Below, piece after piece: positions 43,327 to 53,797 of a stretch of 64,000 nt of DNA. Each line of letters opens with the position of its first letter. Position 1 is the first letter of the stretch. This DNA is from Triparma columacea (taxonomy: Eukaryota > Sar > Bolidophyceae > Parmales > Triparmaceae), in contig BRYA01000341.1 in assembly GCA_030267965.1 (NCBI GenBank), positions 34,030 through 98,029 of the forward strand, read 5' to 3'. Under the pieces are notes generated by a model that was not told the DNA's origin, ran no database searches, and was given only the letters and a program-made list of their open reading frames with translations. Position numbers and translations under genes: made by a program.

Positions 43327-44469
43327 TCACTTCTTCTTACCCCTCCTATTCTTCCCCTTCTTGCCATTCTTCCCCGTCGCAACTGCTCCTTCCGCTACTC
43401 CCACATCCGCTCCTCCCGCCGCCACTCCCTTCCCTGTCTTGGATCTTTTCCTGACCATGGCCTCGCTCTCCCCCCTTTCGTTCAGTGGTCCCGTGCATAG
43501 CACCTTGTGCTCCTTCCAGTGCTTGAGCTGGCACTCCCTCGAGCAGTAGGCGACGTTGCGACAGGGACACATGTGGAGCTTGTCGCGTGACTTGGCAGTT
43601 AGAGCCTCGCAAACAAAGCAGCAGAAGGGACGGCCTTGAAGGTAATGTTTCGTGATGTTGGTGATTGTAGGATCGCGTTTGGAAGGACGGGTTAAATTGG
43701 AATTGTCTCGTACTACGTCGGAATCGGGCTTTCCGAGATGAAGAAATGTTGCGAACATCTTTATTGCGACATCCCTACTAAGAAGTGTGGGGTGTTCTCC
43801 TTTGCACGCTTGGAGGCAATGTCCAAACACATTATTCACGTCGTTGGTGCTTGGAATAGCACCGCGCGTGAGAAACAGCCTGCATAGATCGTGTGCTCCT
43901 TCACATATAGTAATAATAAGTGGTGAAAGAATACATCCATTAGGGTAAACATCTGTCTTGTTCACATTTGCTCCATGATCGAGAAGTGCTATGGCCTGAT
44001 CAATGTGTCCCTTTTGAGCAGCAAGCATCAAAAGGTTGGAAAAGGCTTCTTTCGCCAGCCCTTCGACTCGTAGGTCGATATTAGGGTCAAGTCCATGTTC
44101 TAAGAGCAATCTCAAGATTGTTGAATTGTCACTATTCGTCATTGATATCTCTGCGGCCAAGTACATGGCTGCCTTGTGGTCGAAGCCGGCCTCTAAGATA
44201 AGCTTGACCATCTCAACATTATTGTGAAGAGAGGCGAGTGAGAGGACTGAAACTACCTTCCATTTCTCATCAACAAGCATTGAAAAAACGCCTAACAAAA
44301 CCTCAGGACCATGTTCCTTGGCATACCCCTTGATGCGATCCCAGTCTTGGTCATCAGTCCATTCCATGCACAACTGTTGACCTTCTGTCAAATCGTCCCA
44401 ACTAGATACTGTCACATTTGTGGTCTCTGATGAATTGTTTGACGATTGTACCTCTGATTTTGATTCCAT
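43327..44469 (-). CDS. Ankyrin-repeat MYND-finger protein, paralogue 1
   Basis: 380 residues, single exon. Residues 1-60 are polar, with a conserved LCMEWTDDQDWDRIKGYAKEHG. Ankyrin-like repeats fill about 75-220 (NVEMVKLILEAGF, ILRLLLEHGLDPN, HIDQAIALLDHGANVN, LCRLFLTRGAIP). A MYND zinc finger sits at about 285-330: CCFVCEALTAKSRDKLHMC, CRNVAYCSRECQLKHWKEHKVLC. A Gly/Ala and Lys-rich basic tail ends KKGKNRRGKKK. Protein-protein adaptor role likely, partners unknown. It belongs to a three-gene cluster with the two genes that follow. Confidence 0.88.
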   Translation of the reverse strand: MESKSEVQSSNNSSETTNVTVSSWDDLTEGQQLCMEWTDDQDWDRIKGYAKEHGPEVLLGVFSMLVDEKWKVVSVLSLASLHNNVEMVKLILEAGFDHKAAMYLAAEISMTNSDNSTILRLLLEHGLDPNIDLRVEGLAKEAFSNLLMLAAQKGHIDQAIALLDHGANVNKTDVYPNGCILSPLIITICEGAHDLCRLFLTRGAIPSTNDVNNVFGHCLQACKGEHPTLLSRDVAIKMFATFLHLGKPDSDVVRDNSNLTRPSKRDPTITNITKHYLQGRPFCCFVCEALTAKSRDKLHMCPCRNVAYCSRECQLKHWKEHKVLCTGPLNERGESEAMVRKRSKTGKGVAAGGADVGVAEGAVATGKNGKKGKNRRGKKK

Positions 44470-44592
44470 TTTTGAGCGAACTTATCCCGAATGTAAAATT
44501 ATAGCGGCAAATTACGAAATGAAACTTATCAACAAAGCCTTGAGAGTACTCCACTTAGGCAGAAGTGTCGTGTAGGTGCTAATATTGGAGTC
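44470..44592 (-). promoter_or_regulatory. Duplicated upstream region, copy 1
   Basis: The 123 bp just upstream of paralogue 1's ATG. It aligns end to end with the 123 bp upstream of paralogue 3 (47520-47642), sharing GGCAGAAGTGTCGTGTAG and CTAATATTGGAGTC. It likely carries the promoter and 5' UTR. Confidence 0.8.
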
Positions 44593-44773
44593 AAACCAAA
44601 ATTGCCACACCACCAACCCCAAAATCTGTCTCTCAATTTTTCGTTGAATTTGCAAATCCCTCTAGCAGCCAAGGGTACCGTCTCTTGACATACAACATAT
44701 TCAGTAGCACTGCATCGATTGCATACACCCTCCTCTCAACAACTGAGAGCCCATCATTGCCCTTAGTTCCAAT

Positions 44774-45949
44774 ATGGAGTCCCCAAAGTATGACGAAAAG
44801 TGTGGAGGATCAAATTCAAGCCCTATACTGGCGAATGAGCCATCCAACTCGCTTCAAGCCCCAACTGAACCGACAGAGGCCCAATGGCAGTGCCTTGGTT
44901 GGGCTGATAACCAAGAGTGGGATCTTATCAAGGGGTATGTAGAGGAGCACGGCCCTGAGGTTGTGTTGGGTGTTCATTGGTATATTGGGCCTAACAGCCT
45001 ACCTCATCAAGCTTCAGTCCTTGTCGAAGCGACACTTAGGAAGAACGTTGAGATGGTCAAGCTTGTTTTGGATGCCGGCTTCAATGACAAAAATGCGATG
45101 AGGCTTTCCGCAGCTGAATCAATCAACAACCACGGTGACGACACTACAATCTTGAGGATGCTCCTCGAATACGGGCTTGACCCTAACATGGATTTAAAGG
45201 TCGAAGGCTTTGTGTTCGACGATATACCTAGGATCACGCTTCTTATGGAGGGTATTATGAAAGGGTGCCACATTAACCACGCAATAGCACTCCTTGATCA
45301 CGGTGCAAATGTGAACAAGACAAGAGTTTGTCACCCTAGTGGCAAAATTGCTAGTGCACTAGTGTATGCTATCCAGTTTGGGAGGAAATCTCTATGCAAG
45401 TTGTTTTTCGAGCATGGTGCTATCCCAACGAACGACGACGTGTATTGGGTATATGGTGAATGCCTCGTGGTGTGCAAAAAGACACATCCAACCCTTAGTA
45501 GCGATCGTGCACGGGCTGTTATGGTGACGTTTCTTCACCTCGGAAGGCCCGACGTTGATGTAGTCTACGCGGCACACAAGAGATATTCCGCTACAATCCA
45601 TCGCGATCCCGTCATCGCACAGATCACGAAGCAGTACCTAAAGGGCCGTCCCTTTTGCTGCGAGATTTGCGAGGCGCTCACCGCCAAGGGCCGCGACAAG
45701 CTCCTCATGTGCCCCTGCCGCACCATCGCTTACTGCTCGAGGGATTGCCAGGTCAAGAACTGGAACAAGCACAAGGATGAATGCAAGGGCGCGCTGAACG
45801 ACAAGGGGGAGAGTGAGGCGATGGTCAAGGAGAGGAAGAAGACTGGGAAGGGGGTAGCGGGAGGGGCGGGAGGGGCGGACGGAGGGTTGGTGAAGGGGAA
45901 GAAGGGGAGGGGGGAGAAGAAGGGAAAGAAGGGGAGGGGCAAGAAGTGA
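44774..45949 (+). CDS. Ankyrin-repeat MYND-finger protein, paralogue 2
   Basis: 391 residues, single exon, opposite strand to its two relatives and more diverged from them than they are from each other. Same order: GWADNQEWDLIKGYVEEHGPEVVLG near residue 45, ankyrin repeats (NVEMVKLVLDAGFND, ILRMLLEYGLDPN, HINHAIALLDHGANVN), MYND CCEICEALTAKGRDKLLMC with CRTIAYCSRDCQVKNWNKHKDEC, and a Lys/Gly tail. Divergent from paralogue 1 with a 304-bp gap. Confidence 0.88.
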   Translation: MESPKYDEKCGGSNSSPILANEPSNSLQAPTEPTEAQWQCLGWADNQEWDLIKGYVEEHGPEVVLGVHWYIGPNSLPHQASVLVEATLRKNVEMVKLVLDAGFNDKNAMRLSAAESINNHGDDTTILRMLLEYGLDPNMDLKVEGFVFDDIPRITLLMEGIMKGCHINHAIALLDHGANVNKTRVCHPSGKIASALVYAIQFGRKSLCKLFFEHGAIPTNDDVYWVYGECLVVCKKTHPTLSSDRARAVMVTFLHLGRPDVDVVYAAHKRYSATIHRDPVIAQITKQYLKGRPFCCEICEALTAKGRDKLLMCPCRTIAYCSRDCQVKNWNKHKDECKGALNDKGESEAMVKERKKTGKGVAGGAGGADGGLVKGKKGRGEKKGKKGRGKK

Positions 45950-46367
45950 AAATCGGGACGTGGGTGACTTGTACGATGCATGGAAAATACGTATTTACTG
46001 AAGTAATTGTGAAGAGCATTTCGCTTCTGAAAAAAGCTAAAGACTATGACACTTTTCTTGCCTACATTGTTCAACATTGATTTTAGAGTTACAGAAATTC
46101 CAGAATAACTCTCCACATAACCTTTGGGAGCCTCTTGCGTACCGCAGTTACACCAAGTGGTTGCGCTTCACCTCCGTCCTGTCGCTTCCTCTTGTTTTGG
46201 TCGGGTTAGGGTTCTAGGAGGGGGAAGGGGGAAGGGGGGGACAAAATTAGTTGGAGAAATATGAAATCGTTCATTCTCACGCTAATCGCCAATAAAAAAT
46301 GAGCAATTTGATGTACATCGAATTCTGAAAAATTGCTTATAGCCGCCGCATTACTGTATTGTTTCGT
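45950..46367. other. Gap between convergent ankyrin-MYND paralogues 2 and 3
   Basis: No gene. From 46356 the sequence TGTATTGTTTCGTTCACTTC copies the 3' flank of paralogue 1 (from 43314). ACAAAATTAGTTGGAG (46242) recurs at 47703. Confidence 0.7.
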
Positions 46368-47519
46368 TCACTTCTTCTTACCCCTACCCTTCTTCCCCTT
46401 CTTGCCATTCTTCCCCGTCGCAACTGCTCCTTCCGCTACTCCCACATCCGCTACTCCCCCATCCGCTCCTCCCGCCGCCGCTCCCTTCCCTGTCTTGGAT
46501 CTTTTCTTGACCATCGCCTCGCTCTCCCCCCTTTCGTTCAGCGGTCCCGTGCATAGCACCCTGTGCTCCCTCCAGTGCTTGACCTGGCACGACCGAGAGC
46601 AGTAGGCGACGTTGCGGCAGGGACACATTAGGAGCTTGTCACGCTCCTTGGCAGTAAGAGCCTCGCAAATGAAGCAGCAGAAGGGACGGCCTTGCAGGTA
46701 CTGTTTCATGATGTTGGTGATTGTAGGATCTCGTTTGGAAGGATGGACTAAATTGAATTTATCTCGAACTACGTCAGAATCGGGCTTTCCGAGATGAAGA
46801 AATGTTGTAAACATCTTTATTGCGACATCTCTACTAAGCCCAGGGTATTCTCCTTTGCACGCATCGAGGCAGACATGAAACACATTATCCACGTCGCTGG
46901 TGGTTGGAATAGCACCGCGCGTGAGATACAGCCTGCATATGTCGTGTGCTCCATAACTCATAGTATAAGTAAGTGGTGTAAGAATGTTTCCACTTGGCAT
47001 AACCACTGTCTTGTTCACATTTGCTCCATGATCGAGAAGTGCTATGGCCTGATCAATGTGTCCCCTTTGAGCAGCAAGCATCAAAAGGTTGGAAAAGTCT
47101 TCCACCAACCCTTCGAATCGCAGGTCGATATCAGGGTCCACATTAGGGTCAAGTCCACGTTCTAAGAGCAATCTCAAGATTGTTGAATTGTCACTATTCT
47201 CTATTGACATATCTGCGGCAATGTATATGGCTTCCATGTTGTCGAAACCGGCGTCTAAGGTAAACTTGACCATCTCAACATTATCGTCACGAGAGGCGGT
47301 GATGAGGACTGAAGCAACACCTTCATGCTTTTTATGAACGCCTAACAAAACCTCAGGACCATGTTCCTTGGCATACCCCTTGATGCGATCCCAGTCTCGC
47401 TTATGAGCCCATTCCAAGCACAACTGCTGACCGTCTGTCAAATCGTCCAAACTATATACTGTCACATTTGTGGTCTCTGATGAATTGTGTGACGATTGTG
47501 CCTCCGAATTTGATTCCAT
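46368..47519 (-). CDS. Ankyrin-repeat MYND-finger protein, paralogue 3
   Basis: 383 residues, single exon, very close to paralogue 1: LCLEWAHKRDWDRIKGYAKE, ILRLLLERGLDPN, HIDQAIALLDHGANVN, MYND CCFICEALTAKERDKLLMC, and a tail with extra Gly/Ala/Val repeat units (GGADGGVADVGVAEGAVATG). A duplicated NVDPDIDL and a shorter segment after LLGVHKKHE are the main differences. Flanks on both sides match paralogue 1, so the duplication included promoter and terminator. Confidence 0.88.
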   Translation of the reverse strand: MESNSEAQSSHNSSETTNVTVYSLDDLTDGQQLCLEWAHKRDWDRIKGYAKEHGPEVLLGVHKKHEGVASVLITASRDDNVEMVKFTLDAGFDNMEAIYIAADMSIENSDNSTILRLLLERGLDPNVDPDIDLRFEGLVEDFSNLLMLAAQRGHIDQAIALLDHGANVNKTVVMPSGNILTPLTYTMSYGAHDICRLYLTRGAIPTTSDVDNVFHVCLDACKGEYPGLSRDVAIKMFTTFLHLGKPDSDVVRDKFNLVHPSKRDPTITNIMKQYLQGRPFCCFICEALTAKERDKLLMCPCRNVAYCSRSCQVKHWREHRVLCTGPLNERGESEAMVKKRSKTGKGAAAGGADGGVADVGVAEGAVATGKNGKKGKKGRGKKK

Positions 47520-47642
47520 TTTTGAGCGATCCTATCTCGAATGTAAGTTTATAGAGGCAGATTACGATGTGAAACTTATTTTAAAAGCCTTGAAATTACT
47601 TCACGCAGGCAGAAGTGTCGTGTAGCTGCTAATATTGGAGTC
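47520..47642 (-). promoter_or_regulatory. Duplicated upstream region, copy 2
   Basis: Counterpart of 44470-44592, directly upstream of paralogue 3. The similarity ends at TTGGAGTC in both. Confidence 0.8.
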
Positions 47643-48086
47643 CACCTCTCAGAAAGTTTCTTTTTGGAAGCAGGATTTGGAAGCAGGATTTGAGTGGAAG
47701 TGGACAAAATTAGTTGGAGCCTTCGCTCTATCGTAAAAATTTCTTTTTGCAATTTAAACGCGGTGCAGTTATTGCCTTCCCAGTGCGTCTCAGGTGTCCT
47801 TCTCCATCGCTTCTCTCTTTAGGGTGGGTGTCCGGCTTTAAAATTTAAAGAGTTCCCTAAGATGGACAGTGTACGAGTATCTCTCTCGCATTGTCGCGGC
47901 CCGCAGCCGCACAGGATTGTGTAGTCACTGTCTGGTCTTCGAAGATTAATTTGCGAAAAAAACAGATGCTCAAAAGCGGATTTCCTCCTTTTCGGCAGGC
48001 CATCCAAGCCCGATTTAGCTCCCAAAAAGTGTATTTTCTTGTTCTTTTCTTCTTTCAAAACCCTTCCCCCTCTATTCCTTAACTTT
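47643..48086. other. Intergenic
   Basis: Contains a 13-bp doublet GGAAGCAGGATTT (about 47669-47694). A 79-codon minus-strand ORF (47819-48058) has no recognisable domain and I do not call it. Confidence 0.5.
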
Positions 48087-49394
48087 TCACTCCTCCCTTT
48101 TACTTAAGAATTCCGGGTGGAACATATTAAAGAACACCGCTACATCCTGCATGCATTCTTCTCTCCCACCTCCCTCTTCTCCCCCTTCCCCCCTTTTATC
48201 CTTGCAGAATTTTTCAATGCTTGCGTCTAACGTTTCTCCACCTCCTACGGATATGTGTTGGATTGTACCGTCGGGTGTTACGTACTCAATTATTTTGTAT
48301 GAGGAGGGGTTTTCGGATATCTTAGATGCTTCCAGGGAGAGGGTTTCCTCGGCTTGGGAACGGAGGTTCTCTACGAGGACTGTGGACTCGTGTTTTACTT
48401 GAGAGACCTGAGGTGTGTGTGGGGGGGTTGGGATGTAGAGAGAGAGAGGTGATGAGAATAGTTTGTGTGATTAACTTGTTGATGCGAAAATACGTTCATC
48501 CTGCAAACCCCCCCTCTGCTTTCAGTAACATATAAACATTCCCCTCCTCTCTCACCTCCAATACCTTCTCCTCTTCTCTCCTTTTATCTTCCTCCTCCTT
48601 CCTAATCCTTTCAACTTCCTCTTCCTCCCTCCTTTTAACCTCACTTCTAATTCTCTTCCTCTCTCTAACAACCTCCAAACTCTCACCCCCACCCTCGTCG
48701 ACCCCTAACCCGACAAGCGTCTGTTTAACGGCGTCGTAAAAACCATCCTCGCAAGCTTTGAAGAAAACACCACCACCTAAACCCGTGCATTTCGCAACAC
48801 GAGGAAACGGGAAGGAGTAGGGGGGGAGGTCAGGTGAGGATAGGGAGGTTTGGTATTCAATGCATGTGGGGTGACAGATACGATGGAACTGGGACATGAA
48901 GGATGACGTGCACGTCTGGGTGGTGGTGGGGGGGGGGGAGGGGGTTAGGGTTGAAGGAGGGGACAGGAAAGTAGATGAGGGGGAGCTATCGATGGAAGGT
49001 AATTACACCTCACGCGTTCACACCTCCACACCCTACATATATCGTCTCTACATCCCTCTTTCTCTCTCTTCCCTCCGCACCCCTCTCCCCTTTCCTCTCT
49101 CTCTCTCTCTCAAATTGTGTCTCTTACCTCCCCTACGTTTTTCCCTCTTTTCTCTCCCATATCTTTCCCCTCCCTCTGCCATTTGTTGCACATCCTCATG
49201 GGTTTAAGGTAAGTTTCCTCGAGCTCGTTGCAACGATCCCTACAGTTTGCTTGGATTGAGGAGGTGGAGGAGGAATGAGGACGGTTGTGGAGTCCTTTTT
49301 TATGGAGCTGGGATGATACGGGAGGGAGGAGGGCGGTAAGAAGGAGGAGGAGGAGCAGGAGTGGGATTGTTGAATGGACGAGGGGGGGGAACAT
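48087..49394 (-). CDS. Secreted Cys-rich protein with coiled coil, unknown family
   Basis: Three exons on the minus strand: 49394-49128, 48915-48556, 48407-48087, all phase 0, 315 residues. Signal peptide MFPPLVHSTIPLLLLLLLLT, cleavage likely after VSS. A Cys-rich region crosses the first splice: CRDRCNELEETYLKPMRMC, then TCTSSFMSQFHRICHPTC and CTGLGGGVFFKACEDGF. A charged coiled coil follows (RERKRIRSEVKRREEEEVER), then IIEYVTPDGTIQHISVGG. About eight Cys suggest disulphides in a secreted or lumenal protein. I do not recognise the family. Without the first splice the middle exon alone could start at 48897, but the signal peptide and shared frame support one gene. Confidence 0.68.
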
Positions 49395-49498
49395 GGTGGG
49401 GAGACCAATGTAACAAAAAGAAGTTTTGTTTCCGGCGGATGGAAAAGGTTTTGGTGGCCAAATCGATTTTTGTCAATTTAATCAAATTTGGTGGTAAA

Positions 49499-52400
49499 AT
49501 GAGCAAAATTCCCTTTTCTGTCGTCAGATGTGATGGCGAGGATGCAGATTATCCTTGTAGCGAGTTAAATATTCACAGGTGAGTATATACAGTGGAGTAT
49601 GGGATAAAATAGGATGTGTTTGAGCAGGTCGATCTCCTCCTTTATTTGTCTCACATTTATCCTCTCATCATACATTTTAGTCATCAAACGAAGGGTTGGC
49701 AGGTATGTATAGGGGTGTGGATGGGTAGGTGTATGTGTTCGTGTGCGTATATGTACTGTAGGAGAATATAATATGATATGAGGATTTAAAAAGTGGAGCC
49801 GAAAGAAGGTTGCAGCTGAGATGGAATTCAAATTTGTGCCAGCCGGTGAAAGCGAATGAAAGCTAATGAAAGCGAATGGAAGACAATGTCAGTTATCAAT
49901 TGTTAGGGTTAATGTTTTCAAGAAGAAGACTCCAAAGTTGGACAACTGACTCCTGTGTCCAACTCCTGGTCCAAAGGCAGGAGTTAAAGGCAGGAGGTTG
50001 AATGCGCATATACCCACCTGCTCGATCTAACACCCCCTCTACCCCCCTCCCAGACAACACGCTTCTGCCAGTTCCCCCAGGAGGTAACCTTTGAGTTGGG
50101 TGTCTCAATATCCTCCCCCGTCCCCTCCACATCCTCCCCCCCCAGAATCCGCCAGGTCCAGATCCTCTCCCACCAGTGCAAGATCGCCACCAAGATCGAG
50201 CTCTTCGTAGCCTGCAAGTCCAGCCCTACTGGAACTGTTGACGAATGCAGGTGGGAGAGACTGGGGTACCTCAGCCTTGACAGCAACGCCAGGAGCCAGT
50301 TTCAGGCAAGGGAACTCAAGGTAAGTGGAGGTAGCGGAAGGAGAATACGGGGAGAACGCAGGAGGACAAGAAAAGAAACCAAGAAACACGATGACGCGAC
50401 GCTCCATTCAAACCCTTCGCTCTCACGCTCTTATCTTCCTGCCCCAATTGCGTTCTCCTCACCTCACCCCTCCCCCCCCCTCCTGGACCCCCCCCCACCA
50501 GTCCGTCTACGTAGACTGCATGGCCCACTTCCTCAAGCTCCGAATCCACCGCTGCTACATCAACAAGTTCAACCTCTACAACCAAGTCGGCATCGTCGCC
50601 GTGAACATAATCGGAGAGTCCGACCCCAACCCCTCAAACCCTCCCCCAGCTTCAGCGGCATTCTCACCCCCCAACCCGATAGGTGGGGTACCAATGCAGA
50701 GCCCACTACACCAGCTTCAACCTGCCACGCCGTATATGTCACCGGGGTATAAGGGACAAGGGGGAGGAATGAAGGGAGGAGGGAAAATACCGGAACAAGC
50801 GAGGGGGTTATTAGAGGGTATTGCACAAGCTAAAATGAGAGCGGTACAGGTAAGAGAGAGAAGGTTGGGGTGTTTTGGATAGCGACGAGCGAAGCGAGTC
50901 GCGATGTATTGTTAATGGTTTCGTGAATGTGGAGTGAGGTGGTCGACAAAATGTTCACCCGTCATCCTCAACCCCGTCGCTATTTTATGTAAACGAGGGC
51001 GCCACTTACACTAAGACACTTTCGCTCCCCCCCCCCCCACCACCACCACCACTTCAAGAACGAGGACTTTGACCTCGCTGCTAGCCTTAAGGAAAGTCAG
51101 TCTCGTATAACCTCAGTCGCCCAAGTCCTAGGCCTCGTCGAGGATCAGAAGAACCTAGCCGTAGCAGAGGAGGACTACGAGAAGGCGAAGAGCTTGAAGG
51201 GGGAGCTTGATAAAGCTAGAGGGGATATGAGGGAGGTTATCGATGATGTTATGAAAGGGTTTGAGGATATGGGGGTCAACCTAAGGCCGCCGCCGGTGGT
51301 GGAGGGAGGGGGAGGGGGATGGCAACAACAAAGGACGGCGCAGACGCCACCGCTTCTTAATCCGACGATGGAGGGGGGGGGGATGAGTGGAGGAATGAGA
51401 GATGCTATGGAGGAACATATGCAAGAGAGCAGGCAACAACAATGGGAGGGTGAGGGTATTGGAGGAGGAGGAGGTGGTGGAGGTGGACAGCAGGACAACG
51501 TCGGGGGAGGGACGGTGTCTTCACCACAGGTGATACAACAGCAGCAAGATATGGCAGCGAGCGGAGGGGGGTACACGGGCTACCAGCAGAGCCCTGTTGC
51601 TCAAGTAACAACTACTGACCCTATGGAGGCGCCTTTGGGAGGGGGGAAGGGTGGGTATACACTACCAGGGGAACTCACTGGGGGTGTAAGCCCAGGAGGA
51701 GGAGGAGGAGGAGGGGGAGGGGGGTTGGGGAAAACGGAAGGGAGGATGGGGAAGAATATACAATATAATGAAGGGATGGACAGCGACGAGGAGGTAAGTG
51801 GGTGTGGAGTGGGAGGTTGTAGGGGGGGAGGGGGGGAGGGGGGGCATAGACACACACTGAGGGGTTCATCTCACAATCAACTCCCCCCCTCCACCCCTCC
51901 CCCCAGTTTGACATCTCCACCGACGGAGCAGGTGCGACCGACGGCACCGGTGCCTCAGGTCCCGATACCTTCCCCCCCGGTTCCCACCCTCTCGATGACA
52001 TCCCCGGCGTGGACCCATCAACCCTCCCCCCCCCAGACCCCCTACCATCATCAACGGAGGGGTACCCTATGGAAGCACTAGGGAGCTATTTGATTAGGTG
52101 CCTGCATAGCAGGAACTGGAACTTGAGGGAAGCGGCACTTGCGAAGGTCAGCATTATGATCACGGGGGGGGACATTGAAATATGTCAGGAGAAAAATATT
52201 GGTGAGTGGTGGCGGCGAGCGAAGCGTGGCGGCGAGCGAAGCGAGTCGCGATGGATTGTTAATGGCTTCGTGAATGTGGAGTGAGGTGGTCGACAAAATG
52301 TTCACCCATCATCCTCAACCCCGTCGCTTGGCTCCTTGCTTCTCGCTTTGCTTCTCGCACCTAACCCTTTTTCCTTCTGTCCCCCCCCCCCCACCCCCCC

Positions 52401-53342
52401 CTCAGCTCCCTTCTCCAACGTGATAAAGGCCGGAGTGAACGACACAATAAGCCACGTAATGCTAACCGCCTTCTCCGTCCTCCAGGACTGCGTAAACGCC
52501 TGGGCCGAGGGCGGCCTAACCCGCCCCCAGCTCGGCCCTGCCCTCGACGGTGTGCTAACCACGGTGCTGATGAAGTTCGGAGACGCGAGCGCGAAGATTA
52601 GGGGGGAGGCGAGCGGGACGCTGAGCTTCTGCGCGGACGCGGGGTGCGTGGGACCGAGCCATGTGGCGCAGCTGTTGACTAGACCTATGAACAAGAAACA
52701 GGCTAATGCACCGAAACCTATATCGGCAAGGTGAGCGAAGCTAAGCGAAGCGAAGCGAAGTCAGGGGAGTCAAATCTAGGTCCCTTTGCTCCTCGACTAA
52801 CCTCCTCCGTGTCCTCCCCCCCCTCCCCCCTGCACAGGCTGGCCCTCCTCGCCGAGCTCGTTGACAGGTACGGTGTTCGTGACAACACCGGTATGTCCTG
52901 CGGTTCCATTATGGCCTTTGTTAAGAGCGTTAACGGTTTCGCTCACACTAATGGGGACGTTAGGAACAAATCCAAGGCTCTGGCGGTAGCGGTTTACGGA
53001 CATGTCGGGAGGGAGGTTGAGAAATACCTAGGGACACTGAGACCGAAACAACTTGAGGAGTACAGGGAAGCGTTTGGGGAAGGGGAGGAGGAGGAGGAGG
53101 ACGATGTTGGTGAGGACAGGGAAAATGTTGCACCTAAACAACCGGCAAGGGGGAGGGGTAGGGGGAGAGGGAGGACGGGGGGGGGAGGAGGAGGTGGTGG
53201 TGGAGGAGGGGGAGCGGTGGGGGAGGTTGGGGGGGGGGGAGGGGGGGGAGGGAAGATGAAGAAGGAACAGTTTGATGATGACGAGGAATTCGGGGAGGAA
53301 GTTGGGGAGGAAGAACTACCAGACACGTTCACGTATGAGTGA
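49499..53342 (+). CDS. CEP104: CEP104/FAP256 ciliary-tip protein
   Basis: Protein of the centriole and growing cilium tip that binds tubulin. Eight exons: 49499-49578, 49681-49702, 50054-50320, 50502-50849, 51059-51793, 51907-52201, 52406-52730, 52838-53342, phase-consistent, 858 residues. Exon 2 is a 22-nt micro-exon (HQTKGWQ), placed by homology: family proteins read ELNIH...GW...RFCQFPQE. The N-terminal jelly-roll shows TRFCQFPQEV, LSHQCKIATKIELFVA, ERLGYLSLDSN, KFNLYNQVGIVAVNIIGE. A helical EEDYEKAKSLKGELDK, a long Gly/Gln linker, then a TOG-like HEAT domain (exons 6-8). The C-terminal zinc-finger array of animal CEP104 is absent, replaced by an acidic/Gly-rich end. It implies a flagellate stage. 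Introns 4 and 6 share a near-identical segment. Confidence 0.9.
50882..50981 (+). repeat. Intron-borne repeat, copy 1 (CEP104 intron 4)
   Basis: 100 bp, with 4 mismatches to 52229-52328. Begins GCGACGAGCGAAGCGAGTCG, which can fold on itself (GCGAC...GTCGC), and ends CCTCAACCCCGTCGCT. Confidence 0.95.
52229..52328 (+). repeat. Intron-borne repeat, copy 2 (CEP104 intron 6)
   Basis: Second copy, in a different intron and preceded by an extra partial GGCGGCGAGCGAAGCG unit. Flanking intron ends and exons are unrelated to copy 1. Confidence 0.95.
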
Positions 53343-53645
53343 GGAGGGGGAGAGGAATGGGAGGGTGGGGAGGGTTAGAGGGAGAAGGAGAACCTAGATA
53401 GACTGGGAAAATACAAAAAACCACTCATTTGGTTGAAGAGCAGGTTTTAGCTTTTTCACACAACTTGTTTTGTTCGGAGGGGGTGGGAGTATAGCGGCCC
53501 TGTTAATTTCAATCGTCGCTAATATATTTTGGAGTACTTTGATTTCATTTTGGAGAAATGAAGCAATCCAGATAAATGTTAGCAAAAAAATCACTTTTTG
53601 GAAGCATGCTATTTTCTTAGCTAAGTTATGCGCTCTTTTAGCTCA

Positions 53646-53711
53646 GTGAGTTTTCTACCTATCCTACCCCTCTCTCTTCAACCCATTCTCATCATCCCCA
53701 TCTCATCATAG
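53646..53711 (+). other. tRNA intron 1 (66 nt, GTGAGT...CATAG), in the D loop
   Basis: Lies between nucleotides 14 and 15 of the tRNA. The 5' end GTGAGT and pyrimidine-rich 3' end match the introns of neighbouring protein genes. Because the exon after it also begins GT, the cut could be shifted by 2 nt. Confidence 0.8.
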
Positions 53712-53722
53712 GTTGGTAGAGC

Positions 53723-53797
53723 GTAAGTCAAAAGACGAAACCGTTGCTGTAAACATATGACTTGTCCTTACCCTGTCCACCTCCCTTTTTCCAATAG
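53723..53797 (+). other. tRNA intron 2 (75 nt, GTAAGT...CAATAG), between D stem and position 26
   Basis: Perfect GTAAGT donor, a CTCCCTTTTTCC tract and a TAG acceptor. Removing it restores A26 and the anticodon stem. Confidence 0.82.

Noticed and set aside
47819..48058. 79-codon minus-strand ORF
   Set aside because: No homology recognised, no splice partners, low-information sequence.
50065..50145. Possible tiny intron (GTGTCT...CCCAG) in CEP104 exon 3
   Set aside because: About 46 bp and frame-breaking; reading through keeps the frame into the conserved RIRQVQILSHQ.
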